Positions 11,748 to 23,619 of a DNA stretch of 64,000 nt are shown one piece after another. How positions within the stretch are numbered: position 1 is the stretch's first letter; each line of letters begins with the position of its first letter. The notes beneath the pieces are model-generated. The model had not been told where the DNA came from and did not search any database. It worked only from the letters and a program-made list of their open reading frames with translations. The translations under genes and the position numbers were made by a program. This DNA comes from Phyto melanocephala (lineage: Eukaryota; Arthropoda; Insecta; Diptera; Rhinophoridae): NCBI GenBank assembly GCA_941918925.1, contig OW799236.1:84160213-84224212 (forward strand), in the 5' to 3' direction.

Positions 11748-11960
11748 CCTTTACCTGTGGTGCCAAGGTTATTTGCTAAAGCTTTGTGTGCCGCTTGTAA
11801 TTTCTACAATATTCATTACCGACTCCATAAACCATATATTTTCTTGAAGGTTAAGTATTGAAAAATCAATTGGTGATATTCGTCTATCCGTGTGTTTGTT
11901 GAAATTAACTTCTTGAAGCCATACCTTGTATCAATCTTTGGAAAATATTTGTGATTGTAA
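11748..11960 (-). repeat. type B hairpin repeat fragment
   Basis: CTACCCTTTACCTGTGGTGCC, CCGACTCCATAAA, CGTGTGTTTGTTGAAAT and CTTGAAGCC follow the order of other minus-oriented type B copies. The hairpin end is lost. Confidence 0.65.
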
Positions 11961-12351
11961 TCATATTATAATTGAGAACAACCGTAGAGAAGTTTTCATG
12001 AAAAGTGAACATTAAAAGACAAAAATTCAATCAAGCATTTGATTATCGTGGCAAAATACTAGTTTAAAATTAAGAAAAAAAACTATAATAGTAGTAAAAC
12101 AGTCGAATTCGCTGAGTGGTTATCAAATTGAGTTTGAAAATAATGGTGCATAAGAACATGTGAAATAATAAGTAAAGAGTGTTTTTGATTAAATAAACTG
12201 TTCTCAATTTTGTAAAAAATTGCAAGTATTATTATTTGCAAAAAAGAATTCGGGTTTATGAAAAGGAAATAAACCAACTTTTATAAAAGACATAAACGTA
12301 CCAATATGAACATTATGATCTTGCTGCATTTATTGTTGAATATTTCCAGTT

Positions 12352-12867
12352 AAAACAAGTAACAGTGCTATATTCGGCCGTGCCAAATCTTATATACCAA
12401 AGAAAATTAAAAAAAATTTTAAAAATATTGAAAAGAAATATAAAAATAAAATATAAAATATAAATAATATATTAAATAAAATAACATTTTTTTGGCTCAG
12501 CTGGAATTCGATGCCTGGTTTACTTTAATTAGTATTTATGTAGGTTGTTTTTGTAATTGTGAAAAAAACGAGGTGGTCGTGGTTTTTTGCTCATATCTCA
12601 GAAAGTTATGGGGCGATTGTGCTGAATTTCAATAGCGATTCATTCCTGGATATAGATACCATATACAGATCTGAGGAACATATAGTTTCTTCTAAAAGTT
12701 GATTTCAACCAACATACGGACAGACGGCCAGACGCTCAGGGCTTAATCGACTCCTCTATTCATAAGCTTTCAGAAAATATATACTTTATGGGGTCGGAAA
12801 TGAAAATTACAAACGAAATAACAAACCTATATATACCCTTGTGCACCACAGGTGAAGGGTATAAAAA
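12352..12867 (+). mobile_element. near-complete type B hairpin repeat
   Basis: It starts AAAACAAGTAACAGTGC with a mutated hairpin (ATTCGGCCGTGCCAAAT). It runs through GGCTCAGCTGGAATTCGATG, AGACGGCC and AAGCTTTCAGAAAATATA, and ends CACAGGTGAAGGGTATAAAAA. Length is about 515 bases. No reading frame of note is present, so it is probably non-autonomous. Confidence 0.8.
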
Positions 12868-13320
12868 TGTGGAACTCAGTTTCTTATAAAATATAAATAA
12901 ATATTAAATTTAACTAAAAAGCAAGTAAATTTCTTGTAACACAGTTACGCTCATATTATACAATAGATTTTAATTTAAAAATTATATAACATTTGAAGAG
13001 AATTTTCTTGCGAAAAATAAATCCTTTTCAATTTGACTATTTTAGCAAATATAACCGTTCAAAGTTGATACATATACATTAGGGATACAATTTCTTTACA
13101 ATTTTTGAAAATGTCAAAATGGCCCTATCCATACCACGTAGTGCATAAAAAACAATAACAAGTGCATCTTTAGATTTTCGATATCGTTAAAAAGGTTCCG
13201 CGTCAAATGCAATTAAGTTTGGGATCAGTAAGTTCTAAAAAAATAACAAAGTATAGATTGTGATTTTGATTATAATCATATACTTACATTAAGAAATGTA
13301 AATAGTTAAATAATTATAAA
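12868..13320. other. A+T-rich spacer, no gene seen
   Basis: There is no coding potential and no identified repeat before the 18-bp minisatellite. Confidence 0.6.
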
Positions 13321-13321
13321 A

Positions 13322-13530
13322 TAAAAAAATTTTACAAAAATAAAAAATTTTGAAAAAATAAAAAATTTTGAAAAAATAAAAAATTTTGAAAAAATAAAAA
13401 ATTTTGAAAAAATAAAAAATTTTGAAAAAATAAAAAATTTTGAAATAGTAAAAAATTTTGAAAAAATAAAAAATTTTGAAAAAATAAAAAATTTTGAAAC
13501 AATAAAAAATTTTGAAAAAATAAAAAAAAA
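13322..13530. repeat. 18-bp minisatellite, about 11 units
   Basis: Ten nearly identical copies of TAAAAAATTTTGAAAAAA plus one degenerate copy lie in a row. On the minus strand the frame spells repeated FFQNFL; this comes from the repeat and is not evidence for a gene. Confidence 0.95.
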
Positions 13531-14478
13531 ACTAAAGGACTTTCAGAAATCGGCTTCGACGCGGAACGTTTTTGTTCCGAAATGATTTGAGGAAACATTT
13601 TTCGGTTTCAGCACAACATCGGCTACAGCCTGGTGATAGGGCCTTATTTTGGTTGCCTCCCTAATGTACATATGTAACAACACAAGAACAAGTAAGAGTT
13701 CTGTGTTCGACCGTGCCACAATCTTGTATAGTTATCACATCGTAACTTAGTTCATATTTAAGATTAAATATTAATTGTTTCATGCCATTTTGCTTTACAA
13801 TCTTGTACATAGTTATAGTGATCACGTGTAGCTTAGCCACTATTTTAGATTTAATATTATATACCATTTTTCATTATTATTTTCGACGCCATATTTGGCT
13901 TTGAATTTTTACATAGTAGATTCTTTTCTACTTATCAAGCCCATATATGTAGATGAAGTTAAGCCATATTGGATTTTAACTTTTTCATTGTTTACTGTAT
14001 TCTATTCGACCAAGCTCTTTCATTAGATGGTTAAATTTTTACACAATTTCCTTCTCATTAAATACGCTTATAAATTTTACTACAAAAATTTTATCCGCCT
14101 AACGACATCCCATCGTAAACTTTTAAATTTAGTTAATAAATTTATGTTACAATAATAAAACATAATAATATTAAACAAACATTTTTTTGTCTCAGCCGGT
14201 ATTTAAAGACAGGTACACTCTTACCACTATACCAAGTTTGTACAGATGTCTTATGAAAAAACGCGATGTTTTTGGTTTTTTTTTTCTCATATCTCAGTTG
14301 TTTATAAAGAGATTTTTCTGATTTTCAACACCTATGTATCTGGTTCCGAATATTTTTGATATTTATACCACACACGCACAGAATAACATCCCCCAGTCAT
14401 AAGCTTTCAAAAAATATATACTGTATTATGTCTTTAACGAATATTGTATAAATTTCACACGTAATGACATGCCTATAT

Positions 14479-15260
14479 CACTGTTGGTAAAAGTGGCACA
14501 ATTGTGCCATTTTTGGCACTATTAGTTGTTAAATGGCACCATGGCACACTCAATAAAATTTTGACACTTTTTCAAAAAATTATAGAAATAAAATTTTACT
14601 TACTTTTGAAGAAATATATTTTTAATTGAAAAGAAATAAACGCTTTTTCTCCCTGTTGCAAATACGAAAAAAAAACTGCAAAAATTACTCAGAATCCCTT
14701 TTCTGAAATTTCTGAAAGTATTAGCTCAAAACAAATGATATCCTACAAGTTAAGTGTGGATTTAATCAGATGACTGGATAGGAAAAATAATTTTTAACTC
14801 TCTTTTTTATACCCGCCACCAAAAAAATGGTGGGAGTATATTCATTTTATCATTCCGTTTGTAACACATTAAAATATCCATTTAAGACCCCATAAAGTAT
14901 ATATTCTGAATCGGGGTTTGATTTTATGACGATTTAGCTATGTCCGTCTGTCTGTCCGTTTGTTTTTCATTCACAAAAAAAAAAAAATATTAATGATTAA
15001 ATACATAGTATGAATTTAATAAATGATAATATTTATATATAATTATCTGCAAAAATTTTTTAAATATTGAAGTCTAAACATCTTTTTTATATATAAGCAA
15101 TTCATCTTAATAAAATGTAATAATCTTAAAAACTAAATAAATGGATTTAATATTTATAAACAGATATGTGTATATATTTGTCATGAAACTCTTTAATATA
15201 TTTTGGCACTTTTAAGCTAAAATTTTGGCACTAGACTGAAATACTCATATACCATCACTG
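14479..15260. mobile_element. hAT-like non-autonomous element with 8-bp target duplication
   Basis: The flanking octamer GCCTATAT is present at 14471-14478 and again at 15261-15268, a perfect 8-bp target duplication typical of hAT transposons. The ends are CACTGTTGGTA on the left and CAGTGATGGTA, reverse complemented, on the right. GTGCCAAAA/TTTTGGCAC motifs are repeated near both ends. No transposase frame is present, so it must have been moved by another element. A type A hairpin-repeat fragment sits inside at 14806-14975. Confidence 0.85.
14806..14975 (-). repeat. type A hairpin repeat fragment inside the hAT-like element
   Basis: TTTTTATACCCGCCACC, GACCCCATAAAGTATATA and GATTTAGCTATGTCCGTCTG match the TATACCC end of type A copies. 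The fragment stops abruptly after GTCCGTTTGT. Confidence 0.8.
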
Positions 15261-15428
15261 GCCTATATAAATATAACGTTACACTCTCTGTGAGGGATAT
15301 TTAAATAAATTAATGCATTTTAATTCAAATTGTTATTGCAAAAAGAGAACTTTATGTGTATGGTAAAAAACAAAACAAAGAGAATGAAGCAATTGAAAGT
15401 CTGGTTTTAAAGGTGTGTTGTTAATGTA

Positions 15429-16057
15429 TTTATACCCTTCACACAGTGAAAAAGGGTATATATAGGTTTGTCATTCCGTGTGAAATTTCTTTAATTTTCA
15501 TTTCCGACCCCAAAAAGTATATATTTTCTGAAAGCTTATGAATAGGGGAGTCGATTAAGCTCTGTCAGTCTGTCAGTCTGTCCGTCTGTCCGTGTGTATA
15601 TTGAAATCAACTTTTTGAAGCCCCCCGACATAGGTTGGACCCGGGTAAGGTATTAAAATACCAGAAATATTCGGGAGTAGATCGGTATTGAAAATCAGAA
15701 ACATCGGTACATAAACAACTGAGATATGAGTAAAAACCCACGACCACCTCGATTTTTTTTTTCACAAAAACAACATTACAACAACAACATACATACATAC
15801 ATACATACATACATACAAACGTGTATACTGGTTAGAGAAAACGTGACATCGAATCCCAGCTGAGCCAAAAAAATTTTTTTTTTAATATTTTTTAAAATTT
15901 TTTTTAAACTTTTTTTTTAATTTTTTTTTTTATTTAATATATTATTTATATTTTTATTATTTTTTATTATTTTTTTCTTTTTAATTTTTTTTTATTTTTT
16001 TTTTTTTGTTTTATATATATTGTATACATAATAATTTTTTTTTAAATTTTTTTTTTT

Positions 16058-16092
<35 letters not shown>

Positions 16093-16250
16093 ACATACGT
16101 GGATTTTTAATTTTACAATGGGACGTTTTTATATGTATCTACGTATATCATATGGGATGAATGGTGACACAAACCACTGTTATTGCATGACTACACGTTG
16201 TGAAGGGTATATAAGATTCGGCACGGCCGAATATAGCGCTCTTACTTGTT
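15429..16250 (-). mobile_element. full-length type B hairpin repeat
   Basis: It runs from TTTATACCCTTCAC, through GGGGAGTCGATTAAGC, CTGTCCGTCTGTCC, AAATCAACTTTTTGAAGCC and a (CATA)n run, then a long T-rich stretch (about 15868-16088). It ends GGGTATATAAGATTCGGCAC with the hairpin and CTTACTTGTT. It is about 820 bases long, and the T-rich part probably expanded. Confidence 0.85.
15788..15817. repeat. (CATA)n microsatellite
   Basis: About seven CATA units lie inside the type B repeat, a variable part of this family. Confidence 0.9.
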
Positions 16251-16390
16251 TTTTTCTGTTTTTGTCTTTGTTCATAATTTATAACATTTATATCCTAATT
16301 GTTTTATTGAAATTAAAATTTATTCTCTTTACAATATACCGTTAAATATATGAATAAAAATCAGCATTAGTCTTTCTCACGAAATTACTT

Positions 16391-17085
16391 AAAAACAAGT
16401 AAGAGTGCTTTATTCGATCGCGCCGAATCTTATATACCCTTCACAACGTGTAGTCATGGAAAAACAATTGTTTGTATCACCATTCATCTCATATGAAATA
16501 CTTACATACATATAAAAAACATACATACATGTATAAAAACATCCCACTGTAAAATTATAAACTGAGTTTACGTATGTATGATCAAAAAAAAAAAACAAAG
16601 AAAAATAAAATAGAAAAAAATAAAATTTTATTTAAGAATAAATAAAAATATAAAAAATAAAAATATTTAATAAAAAATTTTTTTGGCTTAGCTGGGATTC
16701 GATACCACGTTCACTCTGACCAGTATACCACGTTTGTATGTATGTGTTGTATGCTTTTGTGAAAAAGGACTAAGTGCGCGTGGTGTTTTGCTCATATCTC
16801 AGTTGTTAATGTACCAATTTTTCTGATTTACCGATCTTCTGCCGAATATTTCCTATATTTTGGTACCTTACACGGTCTAGGAGATGTCAGGGGGCTTCAA
16901 AAAGTCGATTTCAACATACACACGAAAGACGGACACTGCTTAATCGACTCCCATATTTATAAGCTTTCAGAAAATATATATATATAAAATATATATTTAT
17001 GGGGTCGGAAATGTAAATTGTAGAAATTTTTCACGGAATGACAAACTTATATACATACTTACGTATACCCTTTTTCACTTTATAA
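16391..17085 (+). mobile_element. full-length type B hairpin repeat
   Basis: It starts AAAAACAAGTAAGAGTGC with the hairpin region ATTCGATCGCGCCGAAT and CTTATATACCCTTCACAACG. It ends with AAGCTTTCAGAAAATATA, GGGGTCGGAAATG and ACGTATACCCTTTTTCAC. It is opposite in orientation to the copy ending at 16250, so the two hairpin ends face each other across about 140 bases. Confidence 0.85.
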
Positions 17086-19214
17086 ATATAGAAAATAAAT
17101 TAATAAAAAATATAAAGTTTGAATAAAGTTATATTTTTAGATAAAAAAAAAATTATTTAAAATTAAATTACTGTTGAATTTGTCCACAGCCGGCCATACT
17201 TGTACGAATAACTGTATAAATGCCAACCTTAACCTCATCAAACTGCAACTTACACCATGTGTCCTAATGCAATGTCATTTCTGAAAAGTATATTTGTTAA
17301 ACAAACTAAAGAAGATGTGTTCACAATTTGCAACCAAGAAAACCCCAAAGAACATAAAACCCTCACGTGCAGAATTTGGAAAAAACGTATTAAAAATGCC
17401 TTTTTCCAAAATATTGAACTTGCCGTTTAGAACGGAAAAAACTTTTGATAAACCCACTGATGAAAAAACAACATGCTTTCAAATGACTTGATGTAAAATT
17501 CCAAATGCAGAAAAATTTCCAATTTTTAAAACAAATAAAAACACTAAAACTAAGGCATAGTTTGGTATGGGTGTGATGGGAAAAAAAATTTCTACCCGCT
17601 AAAAAGGATACACACAGACACAGTTTTAAAACGCGCAATAGAAACACACGTTGATATGAAATATTACAGTGTGTGTTTTACGTTTGGGAAAAATATAAAA
17701 ATTTATATGGGATTTTCCTGTTGTTGGAAAAAGATAGTATTTCCCGTATTCTGTTTTCAATATCTGTAAACATATCTGGATAAAGAACTTGTCTAGTCTT
17801 TTCTTGTTCAATACAAATTTCCAAATTATCCAATTATCGAGTCAAGCGATTATTTAGTCACATTATTAGCATTTATTACAATGACAATATTTGTGTTTGG
17901 TTAAGGATTTCGAGATCCCCAGCTTATCTCAAAGCTGAAGAATACATTTTTTTGTTGCTTTGGTAAATATAGAAATACCTGATTACATAAACAAATCTCC
18001 TAAATACACAAATATTTGTTTAAGATATTTTGTAGAAAAAAATTATTTTCCCAAGCATGTGTCTACGCTGACTTACCTAAGCACCTGAGTTCTAGTTTAA
18101 TATAATAATTTTTCTGCTCAATTATTATCAACCAAGGACAATACATTTTGAATTGTCGTCCTGTATTTGTTGCCTGTGTTTGTGATAACTTTAATCATAT
18201 TTACATCGGCGACTTAAAATCAATAGATAAAACATGTACATTTTTAATTTCCCACAATTTAGGTATTTCCGCGGTTTTTCAAACTGGCGTTCAGCAAATT
18301 ACCCACTGCTGCAATTTATTCATAAATATGGAATTTCCATGTGGCAGACTTTTAAAATGATCATTGGTTTTTCACACACCATCGTAAAATTGCTGTGTAA
18401 CAGTCTGCAAACACTACTTTTAAATGCTAATATTTTTTTTGGTGACACACGACACTTGTTCTTCTGTGATTAGTATTCTGTTAATGAATGCATTTATACT
18501 TACACACATAAATGAACTGTGGTGAGTGTTTAATTACCTGCTATGATGTTAATATTTTCTATATACACAGTACCTACTTGCTGTAATCATATTCATCGCA
18601 GTAAAACATGCCAACTCATTAGTGTTAGACAGTTAATTTGCTGCTGCCTTATAATTTTAGCAAAATGGGTATTTCCCTGTTTAATATTCATTCATAAAAT
18701 CTCTCTTCCCTCTTTTTATCTATTTCCTTAATTTTTTCTTCTCTTTTTTAGATTTTCTGTAGTAGCAGGTGTTGTTTCTCTTTTCTCTAAGTGTTTTGTG
18801 TTCCATTTTAAAAGTATTTCAAATATAGGACACTTGCTAAAATTCACCACTCTTATTGTTCTGATTTAATTTTTATATAGAGTTTTTTTTGCGAGGGAAT
18901 TTCATGTTTTTGTTTTCAATGTTTTCTATACAATTTGTAATGAGTTTCATCCTATTTTTGCACCTTGACTGGAAATCTTTTGTTGCCAAAATTACAAAAG
19001 ATTTTTTAAAGAATTTTGTTAGATGATTTTTAAGAAATATCAGGCTTCAATCAACCAGTGGCGTATTCGAATAGTTTTTAATTTTTTTTTTTTGAGAATC
19101 TCATATAAAAAATTGTCTATAAAAAAATTTAATATTAAGTCCATCCTACAATATGAACTCATTAAAGTGTTCAAAAACTAGTTTAAAATTGCCGGTATTT
19201 TTTCAGTTGAATTT
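17086..19214. other. unique-looking intergenic DNA, no gene seen
   Basis: Several short open frames (60-85 codons, for example 17275-17647 and 18148-18731) overlap on both strands without family resemblance. No repeat was recognised. Conserved regulatory DNA is possible. Confidence 0.55.
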
Positions 19215-19530
19215 TCTATCCTTCACCTTTGGTACCAAGGGTGCATATTGCTTTGTAATTTCTACAATATTCATTTCCGACTCCATAAAGTATATATTTG
19301 CTAAAACCTTATGACTAGGGGAGTCGATTTTACCATCCGTCCATCTGTCCATGTTTTGGCTAAAATTAACTTTAAGAATATTTCTAAACTATTAAGGAAT
19401 AAGTCACTATTGAAAGCCGCCCCGTAATTTTCTAAGGTATGAGCAAACAAAACCGACTGACTTTGTTTTTCCCCATATTTCTCATCATTAAAATTAACAT
19501 TTCTCAGCTCTAGGATAAAAAACAGAAACG
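19215..19530 (-). repeat. type B hairpin repeat fragment
   Basis: CTTCACCTTTGGTACCAAGG, TTTCCGACTCCATAAAGTAT and GGGGAGTCGATTTTACC match the TATACCC half of type B copies. The hairpin end is missing. Confidence 0.7.
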
Positions 19531-20154
19531 TTTGTTACCATTTCTAGATATGATATACGTTTGTACTATTCGTAAATTTTGGACAAATCAGTTACTAATC
19601 GGCAAAGTTATGGACAAAAATATGTTGAAAAAATTTTTAATTTTTTATATACTTTATCAAGTGTTAAAATCTCATAATTCTTGCACATGATAAAAACCTC
19701 AAATAACAAACCGTAGTCTCGAAAATTATTACTGGCAAAAAAACCAACAAATTGACTTAAAGCTAACGAAAATATAAACAACAAAATACAACTACCTGGG
19801 CGTTTTTCCAAGAATTAACAAGCAAAAATTCTTTTAAATATTATATTTTTCTTGGAATAGAATTTAAAAAAAAATTTTTTAATGAACCTACATTTTATAC
19901 GCATTTTTATATCAGACGTTAATTTATGGAAATTTTTAATGGTTTTTTTGTTTATAATTCTTTTTATCATAATTAGTTTTATTTATATTTGCTGAATACG
20001 CAAAAAGTCCTAAGTATAAATCACGTCATAATTTTCCAAAAATTTTTAAATTAACAAAAAGTTTTTCAATGTTTATGACAAAATTTTAAACTTTTTACAT
20101 TTTTATTATTTTTAAATTTATTTAATTTTATTATGGCATTTTACAAAAAGTGTA

Positions 20155-20480
20155 GTTAGCTATTCCGTGTGAAACAAACAAACTTCATTATCGACCCTAT
20201 AAAGTATATATTTTTGATTAGGCATTCCCAATGTGTTTGTTGAAATCAATTTCTGAAGCCCTCCAACATTGCCTGGACCCATGTGTAGTTTCATACATCA
20301 GAAAAAATTTGGAGCAGATGGCTATTGAAATCCGCCATAATGGCACCATAACTTTCTGAGATATGAGCAAATAAACACGACTGCCTCTGTTTTTCCCATA
20401 GTTTTACTACAAAAATTAAGATTTTTCAGTCCGAGAATAAGTTATAGAAACGTTTATGAATATCTATTTGTACATAAGCT
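20155..20480 (-). repeat. type B hairpin repeat fragment
   Basis: ATTCCGTGTGAAAC, GACCCTATAAAGTATATA, TGTTTGTTGAAATCAAT and GAGATATGAGCAAA follow the type B order. Both ends are eroded. Confidence 0.65.
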
Positions 20481-20565
20481 ATGCAAAGCATTTTTATATG
20501 TAAAGAATTTTCGGCCGTGTCATACTGTCATTTTATTTTTGTTTAGTATTGTTTAGCATTTCAGA

Positions 20566-21546
20566 ATGGAAACACTTACGCCTAAACAACGTATACAAAT
20601 CGTTCAAATCGTACGAAAATTCACGTTCTATAAGGAATGTGTTTGGTGCACTTCTCTCAACTTATGATCAACATAATCGGCCTACTGAGCGTACTATTCA
20701 CAACACTATCACCCATTTTGAGACCCAGCATTCATTATTGGATAATATTCGACCGAATATACCATGTCCAGCACGCTGTGAAAAAAAGAAGACCGTGGAA
20801 AGTCGATTCGGCGCCGTTCACAATAACTCGGACTGACGTATGGAACGACTTGGCACATTTTACGTCAAGATCTTTTTAAATTAAAAGCGTACAAAATATA
20901 GCTTGTGCAACAACTGAAGCCGGTCGAACTTCCCAAGCGACATCACTGCGCTCTATGGGCTCTTGAAAAGTTCCAAGAAGATCCGACGTTTTCGAGATTT
21001 TGGTCAGCGATGAGGCCCATTTCTGGATCAATGGTTCAATGAACAAAATTACCGCATTTGGGACGAATAGCAACCTGAAGACATTTAAGAACTGCCGCTT
21101 CATCCAGAAAAAACAACGGTTTGGAGTGGTTTGGGGCCCGGTGGAATCATCGATCCATATTTGTTTAAAAATGATGCCGGTTATCGTGTCATGGTAACCG
21201 ACTATTTGATGCTTGAAATTGAAGCTCGCGACCTCGGTGACATTTGTTTTCAGCAAGATGGCGCCACTTCCCACAAATCGCATCAATCAATGGATTTATT
21301 GAGAGAACACTTTGGTGAGCGCATAATTTCACGTTTAGGCCGGTCGATTGACCACCAAGATCGTGTGATATCACGCCATTAGACTTTTTCCTGTGGGGAT
21401 ATGTAAAGTCAAAATTTAATGCGGACAAACCCTGTTTGATTCAGGCCTTGGAGGAAAACATCACATCATCGAAAATTGGACTCGACGGATGGACCATCTG
21501 CGACGTAGCAACGGCCAACATTTGATAGACATGATATTCAAATAAT
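20566..21546 (+). pseudogene. mariner-like transposase pseudogene, near full length
   Basis: It starts METLTPKQR at 20566 and keeps homology to the end of the family. Readable blocks include TERTIHNTITHFE, PLHPEKTTVW (after frame changes), GGIIDPYLF, FQQDGATSHKS (second catalytic Asp), MDLLREHFGERIISRLG and, in another frame, LRRSNGQHL. Several frameshifts and stops break it. The WPPRSCD block that carries the third Asp is garbled near 21350-21385. It is a distinct subfamily member from the 7116 copy. It cannot make enzyme. Confidence 0.88.
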
Positions 21547-21829
21547 AAATGCCAAAGAATATGATAATAAATATTCCCCATTAAATTTTAATTTTCTGTG
21601 TTTTTTTTTTTTTTTTAAAGAATAGGGAACTTCTTTAAATTCTATTCTCAGAATGGATCACGCTTTATATAAACATTTTCAGGCTCCTAAATCATTTTTG
21701 GACACGTTAAATACACCAAATAAGATATCGTAATACTGCTTTCAAATCCGAGTTTTGAGGGTCAAGCTTTTAAAGAACGTGGCTACCACCTTGCAAAACT
21801 ATAGAAAAGAAAACCTATTGATTATACTG

Positions 21830-22167
21830 GTGTGTTGCCAGGGTACATTTTCTCACTAAAGATAAGCTCAGAAATATGTTTAAAGCTAAATCTAAAGGAC
21901 TATTCATCCTGGATAGAAAGTATCTAAGTATGTTGTATCATTCTTTTGTCAGATCACATATTGCAACATGGAGGCTAAGATCGTGGAGCATGTTCTACGC
22001 AAATTGCCAGCACTATTTACTAAGAGATAACGTTTTTTAAAGTTAATTCACTACACAAGCAAGCACTTAGAATTCTTTTCAGTGACGAGTACTGGGCTTT
22101 ATTAACATCAATTATTTGGTTGCACAAAATACTTATTTTTGCAGCAGTGCATTTGTGCCAATTATAA
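21830..22167 (+). pseudogene. possible non-LTR retrotransposon fragment (RT thumb region)
   Basis: Conceptual translation gives KSKGLFILDRKYLSMLYHSF, then RSHIAT, and in a shifted frame KQALRILFSDEYW followed by INWLHKI-like text. This is the pattern of jockey/CR1-type elements just after the polymerase core (leucine-rich LLYHSFVRSH followed by LQKRALR). It is short and frameshifted, so the call is tentative. Confidence 0.4.
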
Positions 22168-22177
22168 ACTACTACAG

Positions 22178-22223
<46 letters not shown>

Positions 22224-22235
22224 AACTACTACTAA
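22168..22235. repeat. (ACT)n microsatellite
   Basis: About 20 ACT units with a few interruptions directly follow the retrotransposon-like fragment. Confidence 0.95.
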
Positions 22236-23446
22236 ATCGACTAGAATACTTATACTTAAAATGCTAAATATCTTATATTTAATGAAGTTGTTAAAGCAAA
22301 AATAACGTTCAATTCCTTAAATAATTTATAAATAATTCTAAGTTAAATTTTTCTTCTGTGGTAAAATATTTGATTAATGAATAAACATCAAGGATCAGTG
22401 AAATCAGCAAACCAAAATATAGTCTGTCAAATTTTCGCCTTGCTTTGTGTGCACTTAAACTATCTTGTTTGAATCACATCTTCTCCAGTACCAATTCATC
22501 TAACCGAGTAAAAAGAAAGGAGTTCAGAATGGTTCTGCAGCGATCACTGTAACATGTAAACACCGCAGCGTAAAGTAACTTTAAGCAATTCTTATAAAAA
22601 CTTAAAAATTATACGCAATTTTTCAATACTTTAGGAGCATTATCTTTTTTAAAATTAATATATGCAATGATGTAAGACAGCTCTCTCATTATTATTTTCA
22701 ATAAAAAGGTTACTTTCTGATGATTGAGTTCAAGTATAACAGGAGTATTGTCATCAAATTGTTGACCTATAAGAACTGCTATGCAGCCTACACTTTATAA
22801 AGAATATCTCCAAGGCTTTTACAAAAATAATCTTAAAATTAATGTTAAACGCCCATTTTTGCCCGCCTCTCATACAAGTCGTATTTTTGAATTTATATAT
22901 TTTGTGTATGAACAAAGGTTTTAAATGAATAGGGAACTTTATGTTTCAGTATCTATGTGAAGCTCAGATCTAGAGGGCAGAAAAAAGGTAAATGTTCAAA
23001 ACAAAGAAAGTAGAAGTAGATTAAACGATATTTATCTGTCAAAGTCGCCAGGTTTTAGCAAAGTTGTCGGTAAAATCAATTAAGATAGAAATATACTAAA
23101 TCACGTTTCACAAAGTAGCTAATAAAATTTTGAGCATGAAACTAAATTTCCAGTTGTAGTCTAAAATATTACTTTAAAAAAAATCCACAAACTCTGTTTA
23201 AAACAGTTTGAGATATAACCACCAACATATAATTGCCTCACATTTTTTTATAATTTACAAGCAAATATCAAGTTTTTTAACTGTAAAACTGCTGAAAGAA
23301 TAAATATTGATCTCAACTGACTAGTATCCCTTAATGGAAAAAATAGCGTAGGTGGGTTCTGAAACGCAATTGCGAATTTGACACTTTCCAAATCCAAGAT
23401 CCAAGTCAAACAAATATATTAAGTATTTAACATTTTTTTGTAAAGG
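22236..23446. other. A+T-rich spacer, no gene seen
   Basis: No open frame or repeat was recognised. Confidence 0.6.
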
Positions 23447-23615
23447 ATATAAAAGATTCGGATGTAGCACTCTTATTTATTTATACATTATAAGCTTTTA
23501 CATTTTCGTAGGACTCTGTGATTTCATACTCAACTCAAGTTTCATTGTCAAAAAATAAATTCGCCACATCCTTGTTTTCCTTTATTCATACAAGTATAAA
23601 GTGATGGTGGGTATA
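23447..23615. repeat. decayed hairpin repeat ends
   Basis: GGATATAAAAGATTCGG...TAGCACTCTTA at 23447-23480 is an eroded hairpin end, and GTGATGGTGGGTATAAAAA at 23600-23617 is an eroded type A end. The interior is nearly gone. Confidence 0.5.
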
Positions 23616-23619
23616 AAAA

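Larger units (their letters stand above)
13687..15303 (+). mobile_element. type B hairpin repeat interrupted by a hAT-like element
   Basis: The head GAACAAGTAAGAG with a decayed hairpin (TTCGACCGTGCC) starts at 13687. Type B landmarks follow (GTCTCAGCCGGTATT, CATAAGCTTTC, ACGTAATGACATGCCTATAT). The sequence is then cut at 14478 and resumes at 15261 with the expected end ATATAACG...GAGGGATAT. The interruption is the element at 14479-15260. Confidence 0.7.

Noticed and set aside
13332..13598. 88-codon minus-strand frame rich in FFQNFL
   Set aside because: It is created by the 18-bp minisatellite, with no start context, domain or conservation to support a gene.
20876..21428. Minus-strand frames of 136 and 79 codons
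   Set aside because: They lie antisense to the mariner pseudogene on the plus strand, whose translation explains the region.
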